From: an uncultured Muribaculaceae bacterium
Lineage (GTDB): Bacteria > Bacteroidota > Bacteroidia > Bacteroidales > Muribaculaceae
Assembly: GCA_947176745.1 (NCBI GenBank)
Contig: CAMWRV010000025.1
Coordinates: 1-40,490, forward strand
Direction: 5' to 3'
Length of the DNA stretch: 40,490 nucleotides
The translations under genes and the position numbers were made by a program. Of this stretch, positions 7,244 to 16,156 are shown one piece after another. The notes below the pieces were generated by a model. That model did not search any database, had not been told where the DNA came from, and saw only the letters and a program-made list of their open reading frames with translations. How positions within the stretch are numbered: position 1 is the first letter of the stretch; every line of letters starts with the position of its first letter.

Positions 7244-8245
7244 ATGAAAAAGCTCGGTGTCATAATACTGAACTGGAACGGCCTCGGGCTGCTCCGTCAG
7301 TTCATACCCGCCGCCTCGCGGTTCACCGTCTCTGACTTGGCCGACCTGATAGTGGCCGACAACGGCTCGGACGATGGCTCTGTAGAATGGCTGCGCGAGG
7401 CGCACCCTGAAGTCCGCATCATCACGCTCGACCGTAACTACGGTTTTGCCGAAGGCTACAACCGCGCCGTCAAGGCGTCGGAATATGAGTATGTGACCCT
7501 TCTGAATTCCGACGTAGAGGTGACGGAGAACTGGTGGCAGCCGATTCTTTCATTTCTTGAGAGCAACCCCGATGTCGGAGCCGTACAGCCTAAAATTCTC
7601 AGTTTCCGCGACAAGTCAAGCTTCGAGTATGCCGGAGCCGCCGGAGGATACCTCGACGCGCTCGGCTACCCATACTGCCGCGGACGCCTCTTCGACGCTA
7701 TCGAGAAAGACCGCGGACAGTATGACGGGCCGCCCGCAGACGTGGCATGGGCTTCGGGCGCATGCCTCACAATGCCGCGCGATCTGTACATGAAGCTCGG
7801 AGGACTCGACCCGCGCTTTTTCGCCCATATGGAGGAAATCGACCTCTGCTGCCGGGTCCACAGTGCCGGGAAGCGCGTGTGTGCCATCTCGGACTCAGTG
7901 GTCTACCATGTCGGAGGAGCGTCGCTAAATCAGGGCAACCCGACAAAGACATATCTCAACTTCCGCAACAACCTTCTGCTTCTGCATAAGAACCTGCCCC
8001 GACGCCGAGGAAAAAAAGTGCTGTTCATACGTCGGCTTGCCGACACGCTGGCGTTCGGAATGTTCCTGCTGAAGCGCGACTTCGCCAATGCGCGCGCCAT
8101 ATTGAAGGCGCACCGCGATTTCCGCCGCATGAAGAAGGATTACACCTCGCATCCCGCCGCAGACTCTCTGCGCCGGCTTCCCGGTGCAAACCGATACGCG
8201 GTAGTGTCGCGTTATCTGCTCCGCAGGAAAACTCTGCTCCCCTGA
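7244..8245 (+). CDS. Family 2 glycosyltransferase
   Basis: A GT-A fold glycosyltransferase of 333 residues that should move a sugar from a nucleotide donor to a glycan or lipid acceptor. Visible motifs are IILNWNGLGLLRQF at the start, VADNGSDDGS, the metal-binding LLNSD (Asp90) and an acidic HMEEIDLCCR motif for the catalytic base. The VGGASLNQGNP and NFRNNLLLLHKNL strings are typical of the rhamnosyltransferase-like (WcaE/GT2_RfbF-like) subgroup. The C-terminal 60 residues are basic and may contact the membrane. It lies between mtaB and surE, 35 bases before the latter. The acceptor cannot be predicted. Confidence 0.92.
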   Translation: MKKLGVIILNWNGLGLLRQFIPAASRFTVSDLADLIVADNGSDDGSVEWLREAHPEVRIITLDRNYGFAEGYNRAVKASEYEYVTLLNSDVEVTENWWQPILSFLESNPDVGAVQPKILSFRDKSSFEYAGAAGGYLDALGYPYCRGRLFDAIEKDRGQYDGPPADVAWASGACLTMPRDLYMKLGGLDPRFFAHMEEIDLCCRVHSAGKRVCAISDSVVYHVGGASLNQGNPTKTYLNFRNNLLLLHKNLPRRRGKKVLFIRRLADTLAFGMFLLKRDFANARAILKAHRDFRRMKKDYTSHPAADSLRRLPGANRYAVVSRYLLRRKTLLP

Positions 8246-8280
8246 TCTGCCAACCATACTCGAAAACAATCATACAGCAT

Positions 8281-9081
8281 ATGAAAAGACCTCTTATTCT
8301 CGTAAGCAACGACGACTCATACATGGCCAACGGCGTCCATGCACTGATCGACCGCCTCACCATGATCGGCGATGTAGTGGCAGTGTGCCCGCTTCACCCG
8401 CAGTCGGGACAGTCGATGGCAATTACTGTCAACTCCCCGCTGCGCATCACCCGTATACCCGATTACAACGGCGCCCGCATGTATCATGTCTCGGGCAGCC
8501 CGGTCGACTGCATCAAGCTTGCGATGCACCATATTCTCGACCGCCGTCCCGACCTGGTCGTGACAGGAATAAACCACGGTTCGAACTCGGCCATCAATGT
8601 GCTATATTCAGGCACTATGGGCGCGGCGATGGAGGGCGCGGCGTTCGGAATCCCATCAATAGGCTTCTCGCTTACCGACCACTCGGCCGACGCGGACTTC
8701 ACTCCGTGTCTGCGCGCCATCGATGTGCTGGCCGCCGCGACTCTCCGAAACGGCCTCCCACGCGACATCGCGCTCAATGTCAACGTGCCCGACATTGACG
8801 GTGTCCCTGAAAAGATGCGCGTATGCACACCCTGCCGCGGCCTGTGGAACGACGAGTACAAGGAGTATACCGATCCGTCGGGACACAAATTCTACTGGCT
8901 CACCGGAAAATATGTCAATCTTGAGCCGGAAAACGAGACGACCGACGAATGGGCTCTCGCACACGGCATGATTTCAGTCGTGCCGGTTGCGATCGAGCGT
9001 TCACTCGACATCGACCGCAGCATTCCCTGGCTGGCCGACGCTGTCGAGGAATACAACACCGGCTGCCGAAAGCAAGCTTGA
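8281..9081 (+). CDS. surE: 5'/3'-nucleotidase SurE
   Basis: SurE is a metal-dependent phosphatase acting on nucleoside 5'- and 3'-monophosphates. The 266-residue product starts with LVSNDDSYMANGVHAL, where Asp11 and Asp12 are metal ligands; the usual NDDG is NDDS here. HPQSGQSMAIT and the conserved TGINHGSNSAINVLYSGTMG are present. Length is normal. It is the last gene of the mtaB row; in many Bacteroidetes lpxB follows surE, but here a hairpin terminator and an RNA-like unit follow. Confidence 0.96.
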   Translation: MKRPLILVSNDDSYMANGVHALIDRLTMIGDVVAVCPLHPQSGQSMAITVNSPLRITRIPDYNGARMYHVSGSPVDCIKLAMHHILDRRPDLVVTGINHGSNSAINVLYSGTMGAAMEGAAFGIPSIGFSLTDHSADADFTPCLRAIDVLAAATLRNGLPRDIALNVNVPDIDGVPEKMRVCTPCRGLWNDEYKEYTDPSGHKFYWLTGKYVNLEPENETTDEWALAHGMISVVPVAIERSLDIDRSIPWLADAVEEYNTGCRKQA

Positions 9082-9136
9082 CGGAACTATCGAAAGCAAA
9101 ATTATTATTCCAATTTAACCAAACATATACCTGTAA

Positions 9137-9192
9137 GTCCAATTTTTAACAATTTTAACAAATCAGTTTGTTTTAATTGTTAAAAATTGGAC
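9137..9192 (+). terminator. Very long AT-rich hairpin after surE
   Basis: An 18-bp perfect inverted repeat (9137-9154 with 9175-9192) encloses a second 6-bp repeat (AACAAA 9157-9162 with TTTGTT 9167-9172) and a TCAG loop; only a TT/TT mismatch separates them. It is followed by ATATTTTTTTT. It fits an intrinsic terminator for surE, though the stem has few G/C pairs. Confidence 0.65.
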
Positions 9193-9200
9193 ATATTTTT

Positions 9201-9231
9201 TTTGTTGTCTCGCGAGAAAGAGCTAATTTTG
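9201..9231 (+). promoter_or_regulatory. Promoter of the candidate ncRNA
   Basis: TTTG at 9201-9204, a 19-base spacer and TAATTTTG at 9224-9231 give an exact Bacteroidetes promoter. The TTTG overlaps the T-run of the upstream terminator. Transcription should begin near 9235. Confidence 0.75.
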
Positions 9232-9234
9232 CAA

Positions 9235-9466
9235 CGTCTGAAGCAATGTCCGGGCGGACGTTGTTAGGAGCACTGGAAAGATGATTGCAAGGGTCATCTT
9301 TCGCAAGCAGAAAGTATATCGCATATATCGTTTCATTGACAATTTATTGTTGCATTAGTAAAGTTATGGATTAATAGTTTAATTAGAATTAGGACCCACG
9401 GTATTCTCACGAAGGATTTCGGGAGGTATCGGAAAACATAGGCGCAGTGATGCGCCTATGTTTTTT
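9235..9466 (+). ncRNA. Candidate stand-alone structured RNA, about 232 nt
   Basis: The unit has its own exact promoter (9201-9231) and an intrinsic terminator: arms 9433-9446 and 9451-9464 with a GTGA loop and a T-run at 9461-9466. No ORF of meaning lies inside. Local hairpins are visible: AATGTCC/GGACGTT around GGGC (9245-9262) and GAAAGATGA/TCATCTTTC (9276-9284 with 9294-9302). A separate promoter for the next gene lies at 9488-9519, so this is not simply that gene's leader. It does not show the conserved strings of RNase P, tmRNA or SRP RNA. Size and isolation would fit a 6S-like or a Bacteroidales-specific RNA, but no class is claimed. Confidence 0.6.
9433..9466 (+). terminator. Intrinsic terminator of the candidate ncRNA
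   Basis: AAAACATAGGCGCA pairs with TGCGCCTATGTTTT around GTGA, giving a 14-bp stem with the T-run TTTTTT overlapping the 3' arm. It ends about 22 bases before the -33 box of the murF-alr promoter. Confidence 0.85.
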
Positions 9467-9487
9467 ACAGACCTTTGCATCTTCTTT

Positions 9488-9519
9488 CTTGCATATCTTT
9501 AGGATTCTTTCTAATTTTG
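9488..9519 (+). promoter_or_regulatory. Promoter of murF-alr
   Basis: CTTG at 9488-9491, a 20-base spacer and TAATTTTG at 9512-9519. The predicted start near 9523 gives a leader of about 59 bases and excludes the upstream in-frame ATG at 9447, which lies inside the preceding terminator. Confidence 0.7.
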
Positions 9520-9581
9520 AACCCAATTTGCGACTGCAACGACAGGCGCCCGGACACACATACACCCCCATCCCTCAAAAA

Positions 9582-12053
9582 ATGAAGCTTTCGATCAGAG
9601 ATATAGCCTCGTCTCTCGGCCTTGACAGTTCAGCCGACGAAAACAGGACAATACGACATCTTCTCACTGACTCACGCTCGCTTGAGTCAGCTCCCGACAC
9701 CCTCTTTTTCGCCATACCGACAAAAGGGAACGACGGACACCGTTACATCGCCGGCCTGTATGCGCGTGGCGTCCGATGCTTTGTTGTCAACCGTATTCCC
9801 GACGGAATGCGAGACGCCGACGACGCTATATTTCTGACCGTTCCCGACACGGTGGCAGCCCTACAGAAAGTCGCGGCCCGAAGGTCTGAATTCAGCGGGC
9901 ATATTCTCGCCATAACAGGAAGCAGGGGAAAGACAACTCTCAAGGAGTGGATATTCCAGCTCATGGAGCCCCTGTCAGACATATCCCGTTCTCCACGAAG
10001 CTACAACTCGCAGACCGGAGTTCCGCTGTCGATGTGGGAACTTGACCCCTCGACACGGCTCGGAATCATCGAGGCCGGTATATCGCGCCCCGGCGAAATG
10101 GCAGCGCTTGCAGCCTGCATCAGTCCCGACACTGTCATAATCACCAATATCGGCGAGGCTCATTCTGAAGGCTTCACCTCTGATGCCGCCAAAGCGACGG
10201 AAAAAGCACTGCTTGCCGCCACTCCCCGGACCGGCACGGTCATCTTCCGACTCGACAACTCGCTTATCAGAAACGCGGTGGCCGAGACCGCACCCTGCGC
10301 GAAGACTCTTACATGGTCGCTGTCTGACAAGGATGCAGACATCCTGATATCCTCAAAAAAATCTGACGACGGCATGGAGATCTCATATTCATATTCGGGA
10401 GAACACGGTTTGTTCTTCGCTCCGCTTGAAAACGACGCCGACCTTGAGAACGCCGCCAACGCGCTTGCGTTCATGCTCCTCTCCGGCATACCTCATGACG
10501 TAATAGCCGAAAGATTCAGACATCTTCACAAGATCGGCACCCGCCTCAACGTATCGGAGGGCGTGAACGGATGCAGTGTCATCCATGACTCATATACTTC
10601 CGATTTCTCTTCGCTGCGTCCGGCTCTCGACTTCATGCGCCGGCGCAAGACTCCCAACCAGACGGCTACCCTTATTCTGAGCGATATTCACCACGAATCG
10701 GCCGACACTGACACTCTCTATGCCAACATCGCCTCGCTCACCCGCTCAGCCGGAATCTCGCGTCTGATCGGCGTAGGCCCCTCGATATCGGCCCACAGGG
10801 AGTTGTTCGGAGAGGAAGCATCCTTCTATCCCGACACCGCCTCACTTCTCGACTCGCTCTCTCCGTCGGATTTCGCCGACGAGGCCATTCTGCTCAAGGG
10901 CTCGCCCGAATTCAATTTCGACAGCGTGGCCGAACTGCTTGAGACACGCAAGCACGAGACCGTGCTTGAGGTCAATCTCGACGCTCTGGTGGAGAATTAC
11001 AATTACTTCAGGCGACACCTTCCGGCAGGAACAGGCATAGTGTGCATGGTAAAGGCCTCGGGCTATGGTGCCGGAAGCTATGAGATCGCCAAAACCCTGC
11101 AGGACTGCGGAGCGGCATATCTTGCCGTGGCGGTAATCGACGAGGGAATCGAGCTCCGGCAGAAAGGCATAACGATGCCTATAATGGTGATGAACCCGAA
11201 AATCGCCAATTACAGGTCGATGTTCGCCTACAGTCTCGAACCTGAGATTTATTCGTTCGAGATGCTGCACGACGTGATCCGCGAGGCTCGCAAGAACGAA
11301 ATCTCCGGTTATCCGGTCCACATCAAACTCGACACCGGAATGCACCGTATGGGCTTCGTCGAGGAGGAGCTCCCGCAACTCATGGACACACTGGAGACCT
11401 CGGCCGAGGTAACGGCGAAATCAGTCTTCTCGCATCTGGCCACTTCCGACTGCCCCGACATGGACGACTACACGGAGCTGCAGCTCGAACGGTTCGCCCG
11501 CTACACGGATTACATGCTGTCGCGCTCGGCCACCCCGATACTGCGCCATGTGCTCAACACGGCGGGAATACTCCGCTACCCGGACCATCATTACGACATG
11601 GCGCGCCTCGGCATCGGCCTTTACGGCGCTAACACTCTCCCTCCCGAAATGGAGAGACCGCTTGCCGTCGTTTCTTCTCTGCGCACTGTCATAACATCCA
11701 TTCGAGAGTGGGAAGCAGGCGAAACAATCGGCTATGGCCGCCGGGGAGTTCTGACGCGACGGTCGCGCATTGCCACGATTCCCATCGGATATGCCGACGG
11801 CATGAACCGACACTTCGGCCGTGGAGCCGTGTCAGTGTCAGTAAACGGCAAAGAGGCCCCGACAGTCGGCAACATATGCATGGACGCCTGCATGATCGAT
11901 GTCACCGACATTGACTGCAAGGTCGGAGATCCGGTCGAGATATTCGGACGCAACGCTCCGCTGCAGCGTCTCGCCGATGTGCTCGACACAATTCCCTACG
12001 AGGTTCTCACCTCCGTATCGCCCCGCGTAAAGAGAATCTACTACCGGGAGTGA
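9582..12053 (+). CDS. murF-alr: MurF-alanine racemase fusion enzyme
   Basis: The 823-residue protein joins two peptidoglycan-precursor enzymes. Residues 1 to about 455 are UDP-MurNAc-tripeptide:D-Ala-D-Ala ligase, with the ATP loop ITGSRGKTTLKEW, NSQTGVPLSMWEL and DSYTSDFSS-type C-terminal motifs. Residues about 460-823 are a PLP alanine racemase: Lys491 in MVKASGYGAG forms the Schiff base, Tyr718 in TIGYGRRG is the opposite catalytic base, and PIGYADGMNR is conserved. One chain could thus make D-Ala and consume D-Ala-D-Ala. The fusion is known in Bacteroidetes. The start at 9582 (MKLSIRDIASSLGL) is preferred over 9447 because the latter overlaps the ncRNA terminator and adds 45 residues without family similarity. 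Confidence 0.95.
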   Translation: MKLSIRDIASSLGLDSSADENRTIRHLLTDSRSLESAPDTLFFAIPTKGNDGHRYIAGLYARGVRCFVVNRIPDGMRDADDAIFLTVPDTVAALQKVAARRSEFSGHILAITGSRGKTTLKEWIFQLMEPLSDISRSPRSYNSQTGVPLSMWELDPSTRLGIIEAGISRPGEMAALAACISPDTVIITNIGEAHSEGFTSDAAKATEKALLAATPRTGTVIFRLDNSLIRNAVAETAPCAKTLTWSLSDKDADILISSKKSDDGMEISYSYSGEHGLFFAPLENDADLENAANALAFMLLSGIPHDVIAERFRHLHKIGTRLNVSEGVNGCSVIHDSYTSDFSSLRPALDFMRRRKTPNQTATLILSDIHHESADTDTLYANIASLTRSAGISRLIGVGPSISAHRELFGEEASFYPDTASLLDSLSPSDFADEAILLKGSPEFNFDSVAELLETRKHETVLEVNLDALVENYNYFRRHLPAGTGIVCMVKASGYGAGSYEIAKTLQDCGAAYLAVAVIDEGIELRQKGITMPIMVMNPKIANYRSMFAYSLEPEIYSFEMLHDVIREARKNEISGYPVHIKLDTGMHRMGFVEEELPQLMDTLETSAEVTAKSVFSHLATSDCPDMDDYTELQLERFARYTDYMLSRSATPILRHVLNTAGILRYPDHHYDMARLGIGLYGANTLPPEMERPLAVVSSLRTVITSIREWEAGETIGYGRRGVLTRRSRIATIPIGYADGMNRHFGRGAVSVSVNGKEAPTVGNICMDACMIDVTDIDCKVGDPVEIFGRNAPLQRLADVLDTIPYEVLTSVSPRVKRIYYRE

Positions 12054-12185
12054 GTTTAACCATATTTAGGTATTGACCCGGCGTCTAACCGAGTCCGGGG
12101 TTCTTTATCGTTACATTCACCACCACCTACAAGTCGTTCACATAACATAACTGACACACCGCAATGCGGCGCTGTATGAAAATTA

Positions 12186-12196
12186 CCTATCATAGG
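12186..12196. promoter_or_regulatory. Candidate operator palindrome
   Basis: CCTATCATAGG is a perfect inverted repeat around one central base, placed 2-3 bases upstream of the -33 element of the TonB receptor promoter. The place suits a regulator of the iron-type locus, but it does not match a Fur box that I can recognise. Confidence 0.3.
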
Positions 12197-12198
12197 CG

Positions 12199-12230
12199 AT
12201 TGTCCAATCAAATTGCAAGCAGTAATTTTG
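12199..12230 (+). promoter_or_regulatory. Promoter of the TonB receptor/xus-like operon
   Basis: ATTG at 12199-12202, a 20-base spacer and TAATTTTG at 12223-12230 match the Bacteroidetes consensus with one mismatch in the -33 box. The leader to the ATG at 12258 would be about 24 bases. Confidence 0.7.
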
Positions 12231-12257
12231 CATTGCATTTCAGAACGGATATAGCCC

Positions 12258-14693
12258 ATGACACATAATATACGCATTTCAACCTCATTCGGTCTTATTC
12301 TGGCTATGGCAACCGCCCTGGCCATTTCTTTCGTCGGCACCTCCGCTTCGGCAGCAGGTGCACCTCCGCGCCATGCGTCGGGCAAATCAAGAAATCCCGA
12401 AAAGGCCATGGTTTCTGGGAAAGTACTGTCATCGGAAGGGGAGGCTCTCGATTTCGTCAATGTCTATCTTAAGGGAACTGACATCGCCACTCTCACTGAT
12501 GAAAAGGGAATTTTCCGTCTCTCCGCTCCCGAGGGAAAATACACCATTGTCATCTCTTCCGTAGGATTCGAAAAGCAGGAAAAACCGATCACGATAAAAA
12601 AAGGAGAGCGCTCGAATCTGACCATAAAACTTCGTCCTGCCGGAGAACTGGGCGAGGTGATCGTGGTGGGCAGCACTGTGAGCAAACTTAAAAACTCGGC
12701 ATTCAATGCCATCGGAATCGACACCAAGGAACTTGTCAATACAACCAAGTCGCTGACCGACGCTCTGCAGAAGGCTCCCGGAATGAAAATCCGCGAGAGC
12801 GGAGGCGTCGGTTCGGAGACCGCGCTTTCGATGGACGGTTTCACCGACAAGCACATCAAGGTGTTTATCGACGGTGTCCCTCAGGAAGGAGGAGGCAATT
12901 CGATGAGTCTCAGCAATATTCCGGTGAACTTCGCCGACCGCATCGAGGTCTACCGCGGAGTCGTGCCTATCGGCTTCGGAGCCGACGCCATCGGAGGTGT
13001 CATCAACATCGTAACCAACAAGAGGAAACGCGCCTGGTTTCTCGACGCATCTTACAGCTACGGATCGTTCAACACCCACCGGGGATATGTGAATTTCGGC
13101 CAGACTCTTTCCAACGGCTTCAAGTATGAAGTCAACGCGTTCGCCAATTATTCGGACAACAACTACTGGATCGACACTCCGGTCGAGAATCTTGAGGGGA
13201 ACTACATCGACACCGAGGAATACCACCACGTGCGCCGTTTCCACGATACATACCACAATGAAGCGGTCGTGGCGAAAGTCGGCGTAGTCGACAAGAAATG
13301 GGCCGACAGGCTGATGGGCGGATTCACATACTCGCACATGTACAAGGAGATACAGACCGGCGTGCGCCAGAACATAGTGTTCGGTCAGAAGCACCGCCAC
13401 GGACACACACTCTCCGGCTCGATCGAATATGTGAAGCGCAATCTCGCAGTCGACGGTCTCGACGTGACTTTCAACGCCGCTTACAATCACGACATAACCA
13501 ACAATGTCGACACCGCGGCATGGCACTACAACTGGTTCGGCGACCGCGTGCCCGACGGCAACGGCGAGCAGTCTTATCAGCTCTCGCGTGCCAACAACAA
13601 CAACTGGAGCGCCAACCTCACCGGTCTCTACCGACTCGGCCAGAAGCACCTGTTCACCGTCAACGACGTGTTCAACACATTCAACCGCCACAACGAGGAT
13701 CTGCTCAACGGATCGGAAGATGAATTCTCTAAGGTGACTTCGAAAAACGTATTCGGCGCCTCTTACCGCTTCATGCCGGTAGAACAGGTCAACTTCTCGG
13801 TGTTCGGAAAGGAATATTACCAGTATGTATCGGGAGCGCAGGCCACCGACGCCAACGCCACTTCATACAACCGCGTACACCGCAAGGACAACTATCTCGG
13901 CTACGGAGCCGCCGCCACATGGTTCATGCCGATGGGATTCCAGTTGAAAGCATCGTTCGAGAAGGCCTACAGACTCCCGACGGTCGATGAGATGTTCGGC
14001 GACGAGGACATGGAGGAGGGCGACATCTCGCTCAAGCCGGAATCGAGCTACAACCTCAACCTCAACCTGAGCTGGAACAAGTCGTTCGGTCTGCATTCGG
14101 TCTATGCCGAGGCCGGTTATATCTTCCGCGACACCCGCGATTACATCAAACGCAATCTTCAGGCGATAAGCGGCGGCCTTTTCAACGCCACTTACGTCAA
14201 CTACGGCAAGGTGCTCACCAACGGCTTCTCTCTGTCGGCTCGATATAACTTCTCGACATGGTTCAGCCTCGGCGGCAACTTCACAAGGATGAACGTGGTC
14301 GACAACATGAAGACAGGCATGAACACCACCGGCGCGAACCTCGGCTACAAGAAGCGCATATCGAACCTCCCCTACCAGTTCGCCGACGCCGACGCCAATT
14401 TCTACTGGATCGGTCTTGGCGGCAAGGGCAACACTCTGACGCTGACCTACGACATGCAGTACACCCACTCGTTCTGCTACTACACCACGGGATTCGGCAG
14501 CAATGCCTCCGACTTCGACGTGCCCACTCAGCTCTCGCACAACGTCATGATCTCCTACAGCATACAGCGCGGACGCTACAACGTGTCGCTCGAATGCAAG
14601 AACCTGACCGACGCCCGTCTATACGACAACTTCATGCTCCAGAAGGCCGGACGTGGATTCTACGCGAAGTTCCGCGTCTATTTCGGAAACTGA
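12258..14693 (+). CDS. TonB-dependent outer-membrane receptor, XusA-like
   Basis: The 811-residue protein should import a ligand across the outer membrane using TonB energy. It has a signal peptide (about residues 1-33), a carboxypeptidase-regulatory-like beta-sandwich (about 52-135; VSGKVLSSEGEALDFVNVYL), a plug domain (about 150-255; IKVFIDGVPQEGGG, RIEVYRGVVPIGFGADAIGG, VINIVTNKR) and a beta-barrel ending RGFYAKFRVYFGN. It lacks a SusD partner, so a polysaccharide role is unlikely. Its neighbours, a DUF4374 lipoprotein and a PepSY membrane protein in the same order, are those of xusABC, which takes up enterobactin-type xenosiderophores in Bacteroides thetaiotaomicron. The ligand here is an inference from that order. 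Confidence 0.9.
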   Translation: MTHNIRISTSFGLILAMATALAISFVGTSASAAGAPPRHASGKSRNPEKAMVSGKVLSSEGEALDFVNVYLKGTDIATLTDEKGIFRLSAPEGKYTIVISSVGFEKQEKPITIKKGERSNLTIKLRPAGELGEVIVVGSTVSKLKNSAFNAIGIDTKELVNTTKSLTDALQKAPGMKIRESGGVGSETALSMDGFTDKHIKVFIDGVPQEGGGNSMSLSNIPVNFADRIEVYRGVVPIGFGADAIGGVINIVTNKRKRAWFLDASYSYGSFNTHRGYVNFGQTLSNGFKYEVNAFANYSDNNYWIDTPVENLEGNYIDTEEYHHVRRFHDTYHNEAVVAKVGVVDKKWADRLMGGFTYSHMYKEIQTGVRQNIVFGQKHRHGHTLSGSIEYVKRNLAVDGLDVTFNAAYNHDITNNVDTAAWHYNWFGDRVPDGNGEQSYQLSRANNNNWSANLTGLYRLGQKHLFTVNDVFNTFNRHNEDLLNGSEDEFSKVTSKNVFGASYRFMPVEQVNFSVFGKEYYQYVSGAQATDANATSYNRVHRKDNYLGYGAAATWFMPMGFQLKASFEKAYRLPTVDEMFGDEDMEEGDISLKPESSYNLNLNLSWNKSFGLHSVYAEAGYIFRDTRDYIKRNLQAISGGLFNATYVNYGKVLTNGFSLSARYNFSTWFSLGGNFTRMNVVDNMKTGMNTTGANLGYKKRISNLPYQFADADANFYWIGLGGKGNTLTLTYDMQYTHSFCYYTTGFGSNASDFDVPTQLSHNVMISYSIQRGRYNVSLECKNLTDARLYDNFMLQKAGRGFYAKFRVYFGN

Positions 14694-14738
14694 AACCAAT
14701 AAACCTAATAAATAGAAACCAATAAACCCAATAAATAT

Positions 14739-16139
14739 ATGAACAGACATTTTCTACACATGCTCATGGCGGCGGTCATTCCCGCCGCAGGTCTCGTAAG
14801 CTGCGACAAGGACTCTTCCGAGCCCGGCAACGGAAACCAGACCGACCTCACAGGCGGTAAGTTCGTGATAGCCACGACTCTCAGCGGCAGCGGCACCTCG
14901 ACCTACGTGCTCTACACTTCCGACACTCTCGACGAAGGCGAGATCGTGCCCTCTGAAGCCAACGGCCTCTACAATGACGGCGCCACACAGTGGGTCTTCA
15001 ACGGCAACCAGTATCTCACCGGCCTGACCTACAATCAGGGAAACGACGGAGGCACACGCTCCTACATCATGCAGGATGACGAGACAATGAAGCAGAGACC
15101 GAAGATCCTGTCGATCAACCGCTTCTCGGCCTACGGAACATATAACGACTACGTGATCTCGACAGCAGCTACCGCCGGCACTCCCGTCGAGGGAATCGGC
15201 ACTCCCCAGGTGCTCTCTTACACTCAGATCGACCTTCCCGCGGAAAACACCGTGCGATTCACCGGAACTCTTGAGAACGGTTCGCTCGAGAACTATCTCG
15301 GAAACGGCGAGTATGTGACTTTGGCCGGTCTCGAGCAGAGCGGCTCGAAACTCTACGCCGGCCTTGTGCCGATGGGCTTCAGCTCTTATGGCACGCATGT
15401 CGACGGCGGCAAGTGGGTCAAGGAGTATCAGGATCTTATCAAGGAAAGCAGCGGCGGCTCGGGTGGCGGCAGCTACTCCGCAGGCGAGATCAGCGGAACC
15501 GTTCACGCCAACGGATGCTGGGTCGCTATCTACGACAACATCAATCTCGAGAATCCTGTGCTCGCGTATACCGACAAGATCTCTTATCCCGCCGGACGTT
15601 TCCGCTCGCAGTACTATCAGACCGTATGGGCTGACGAAAACGGCGACATCTATGTCTTCTCTCCCTCCTATGCAAAAAGCATGGCTGACAGTCGCCAGTC
15701 AACCGACCGCAAGGCCGGTGTGTGCCGCATCAAAAAAGGTGAGACTCAGTTCGATCCCGACTATTATTTCGACATCGAGTCGCAGACAGGCGGCCTTTCG
15801 TTCATGAGATGCTGGTATGCTTCGGGCGATGCTTTCCTGCTGATGATGTATGACAAGGCCATCGCTCCGGGCGCAACGCTCAACGCTACCGGTCTCGCCA
15901 TCTTCAACTCGAAGACCGGCAAGGTGCAGATGGTTACAGGTCTCCCCTCGACTGTATCGTCGATCGGCAAGACTATTTTCGCTGCCAACGGCTCTGTCTA
16001 CATCCCCGTCAACGTCACTGACGGCGACGCCGCCATCTACAGAATCGACACTACAACCGCTGTGGCCACCAAGGGAATCACCGTCAAAGGTGCTTCTGAC
16101 ATCACCGGTTTCGGTTACATGAAGCCTCTCGGCAAATAA
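14739..16139 (+). CDS. DUF4374 surface lipoprotein, XusB-like
   Basis: The 466-residue product has a lipoprotein signal ending LVSC (Cys22) followed by acidic DKDSSE, a pattern compatible with surface export of Bacteroidetes lipoproteins. The mature part begins KFVIATTLSGSGTSTYVLYT and DGATQWVFNGNQYLTGLTYN, which are DUF4374 hallmarks; the family folds as a beta-propeller. XusB of this family binds ferric enterobactin at the cell surface, so a siderophore-binding role is likely but not shown. There is a Gly/Ser-rich linker (SSGGSGGGSYSAGE) near the middle. It lies 45 bases after the TonB receptor and 147 bases before the PepSY gene. Confidence 0.88.
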   Translation: MNRHFLHMLMAAVIPAAGLVSCDKDSSEPGNGNQTDLTGGKFVIATTLSGSGTSTYVLYTSDTLDEGEIVPSEANGLYNDGATQWVFNGNQYLTGLTYNQGNDGGTRSYIMQDDETMKQRPKILSINRFSAYGTYNDYVISTAATAGTPVEGIGTPQVLSYTQIDLPAENTVRFTGTLENGSLENYLGNGEYVTLAGLEQSGSKLYAGLVPMGFSSYGTHVDGGKWVKEYQDLIKESSGGSGGGSYSAGEISGTVHANGCWVAIYDNINLENPVLAYTDKISYPAGRFRSQYYQTVWADENGDIYVFSPSYAKSMADSRQSTDRKAGVCRIKKGETQFDPDYYFDIESQTGGLSFMRCWYASGDAFLLMMYDKAIAPGATLNATGLAIFNSKTGKVQMVTGLPSTVSSIGKTIFAANGSVYIPVNVTDGDAAIYRIDTTTAVATKGITVKGASDITGFGYMKPLGK

Positions 16140-16156
16140 TCATCAACATATCTCTA

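Larger units (their letters stand above)
12054..12257. other. Intergenic region, murF-alr to TonB receptor
   Basis: Besides the promoter at 12199-12230 it holds a perfect short palindrome (12186-12196) just upstream of the -33 box and a weak CCCGG/CCGGG pairing near 12088-12108 followed by GTTCTTTAT that might act as a terminator. No ORF was recognised. Confidence 0.6.

Noticed and set aside
9447..9581. N-terminal extension of murF-alr by 45 codons.
   Set aside because: It overlaps the ncRNA terminator and lies upstream of the predicted murF-alr transcription start.
12429..13691. 420-codon open frame antisense to the TonB receptor.
   Set aside because: Shadow of a recognised gene, without promoter or known motif.
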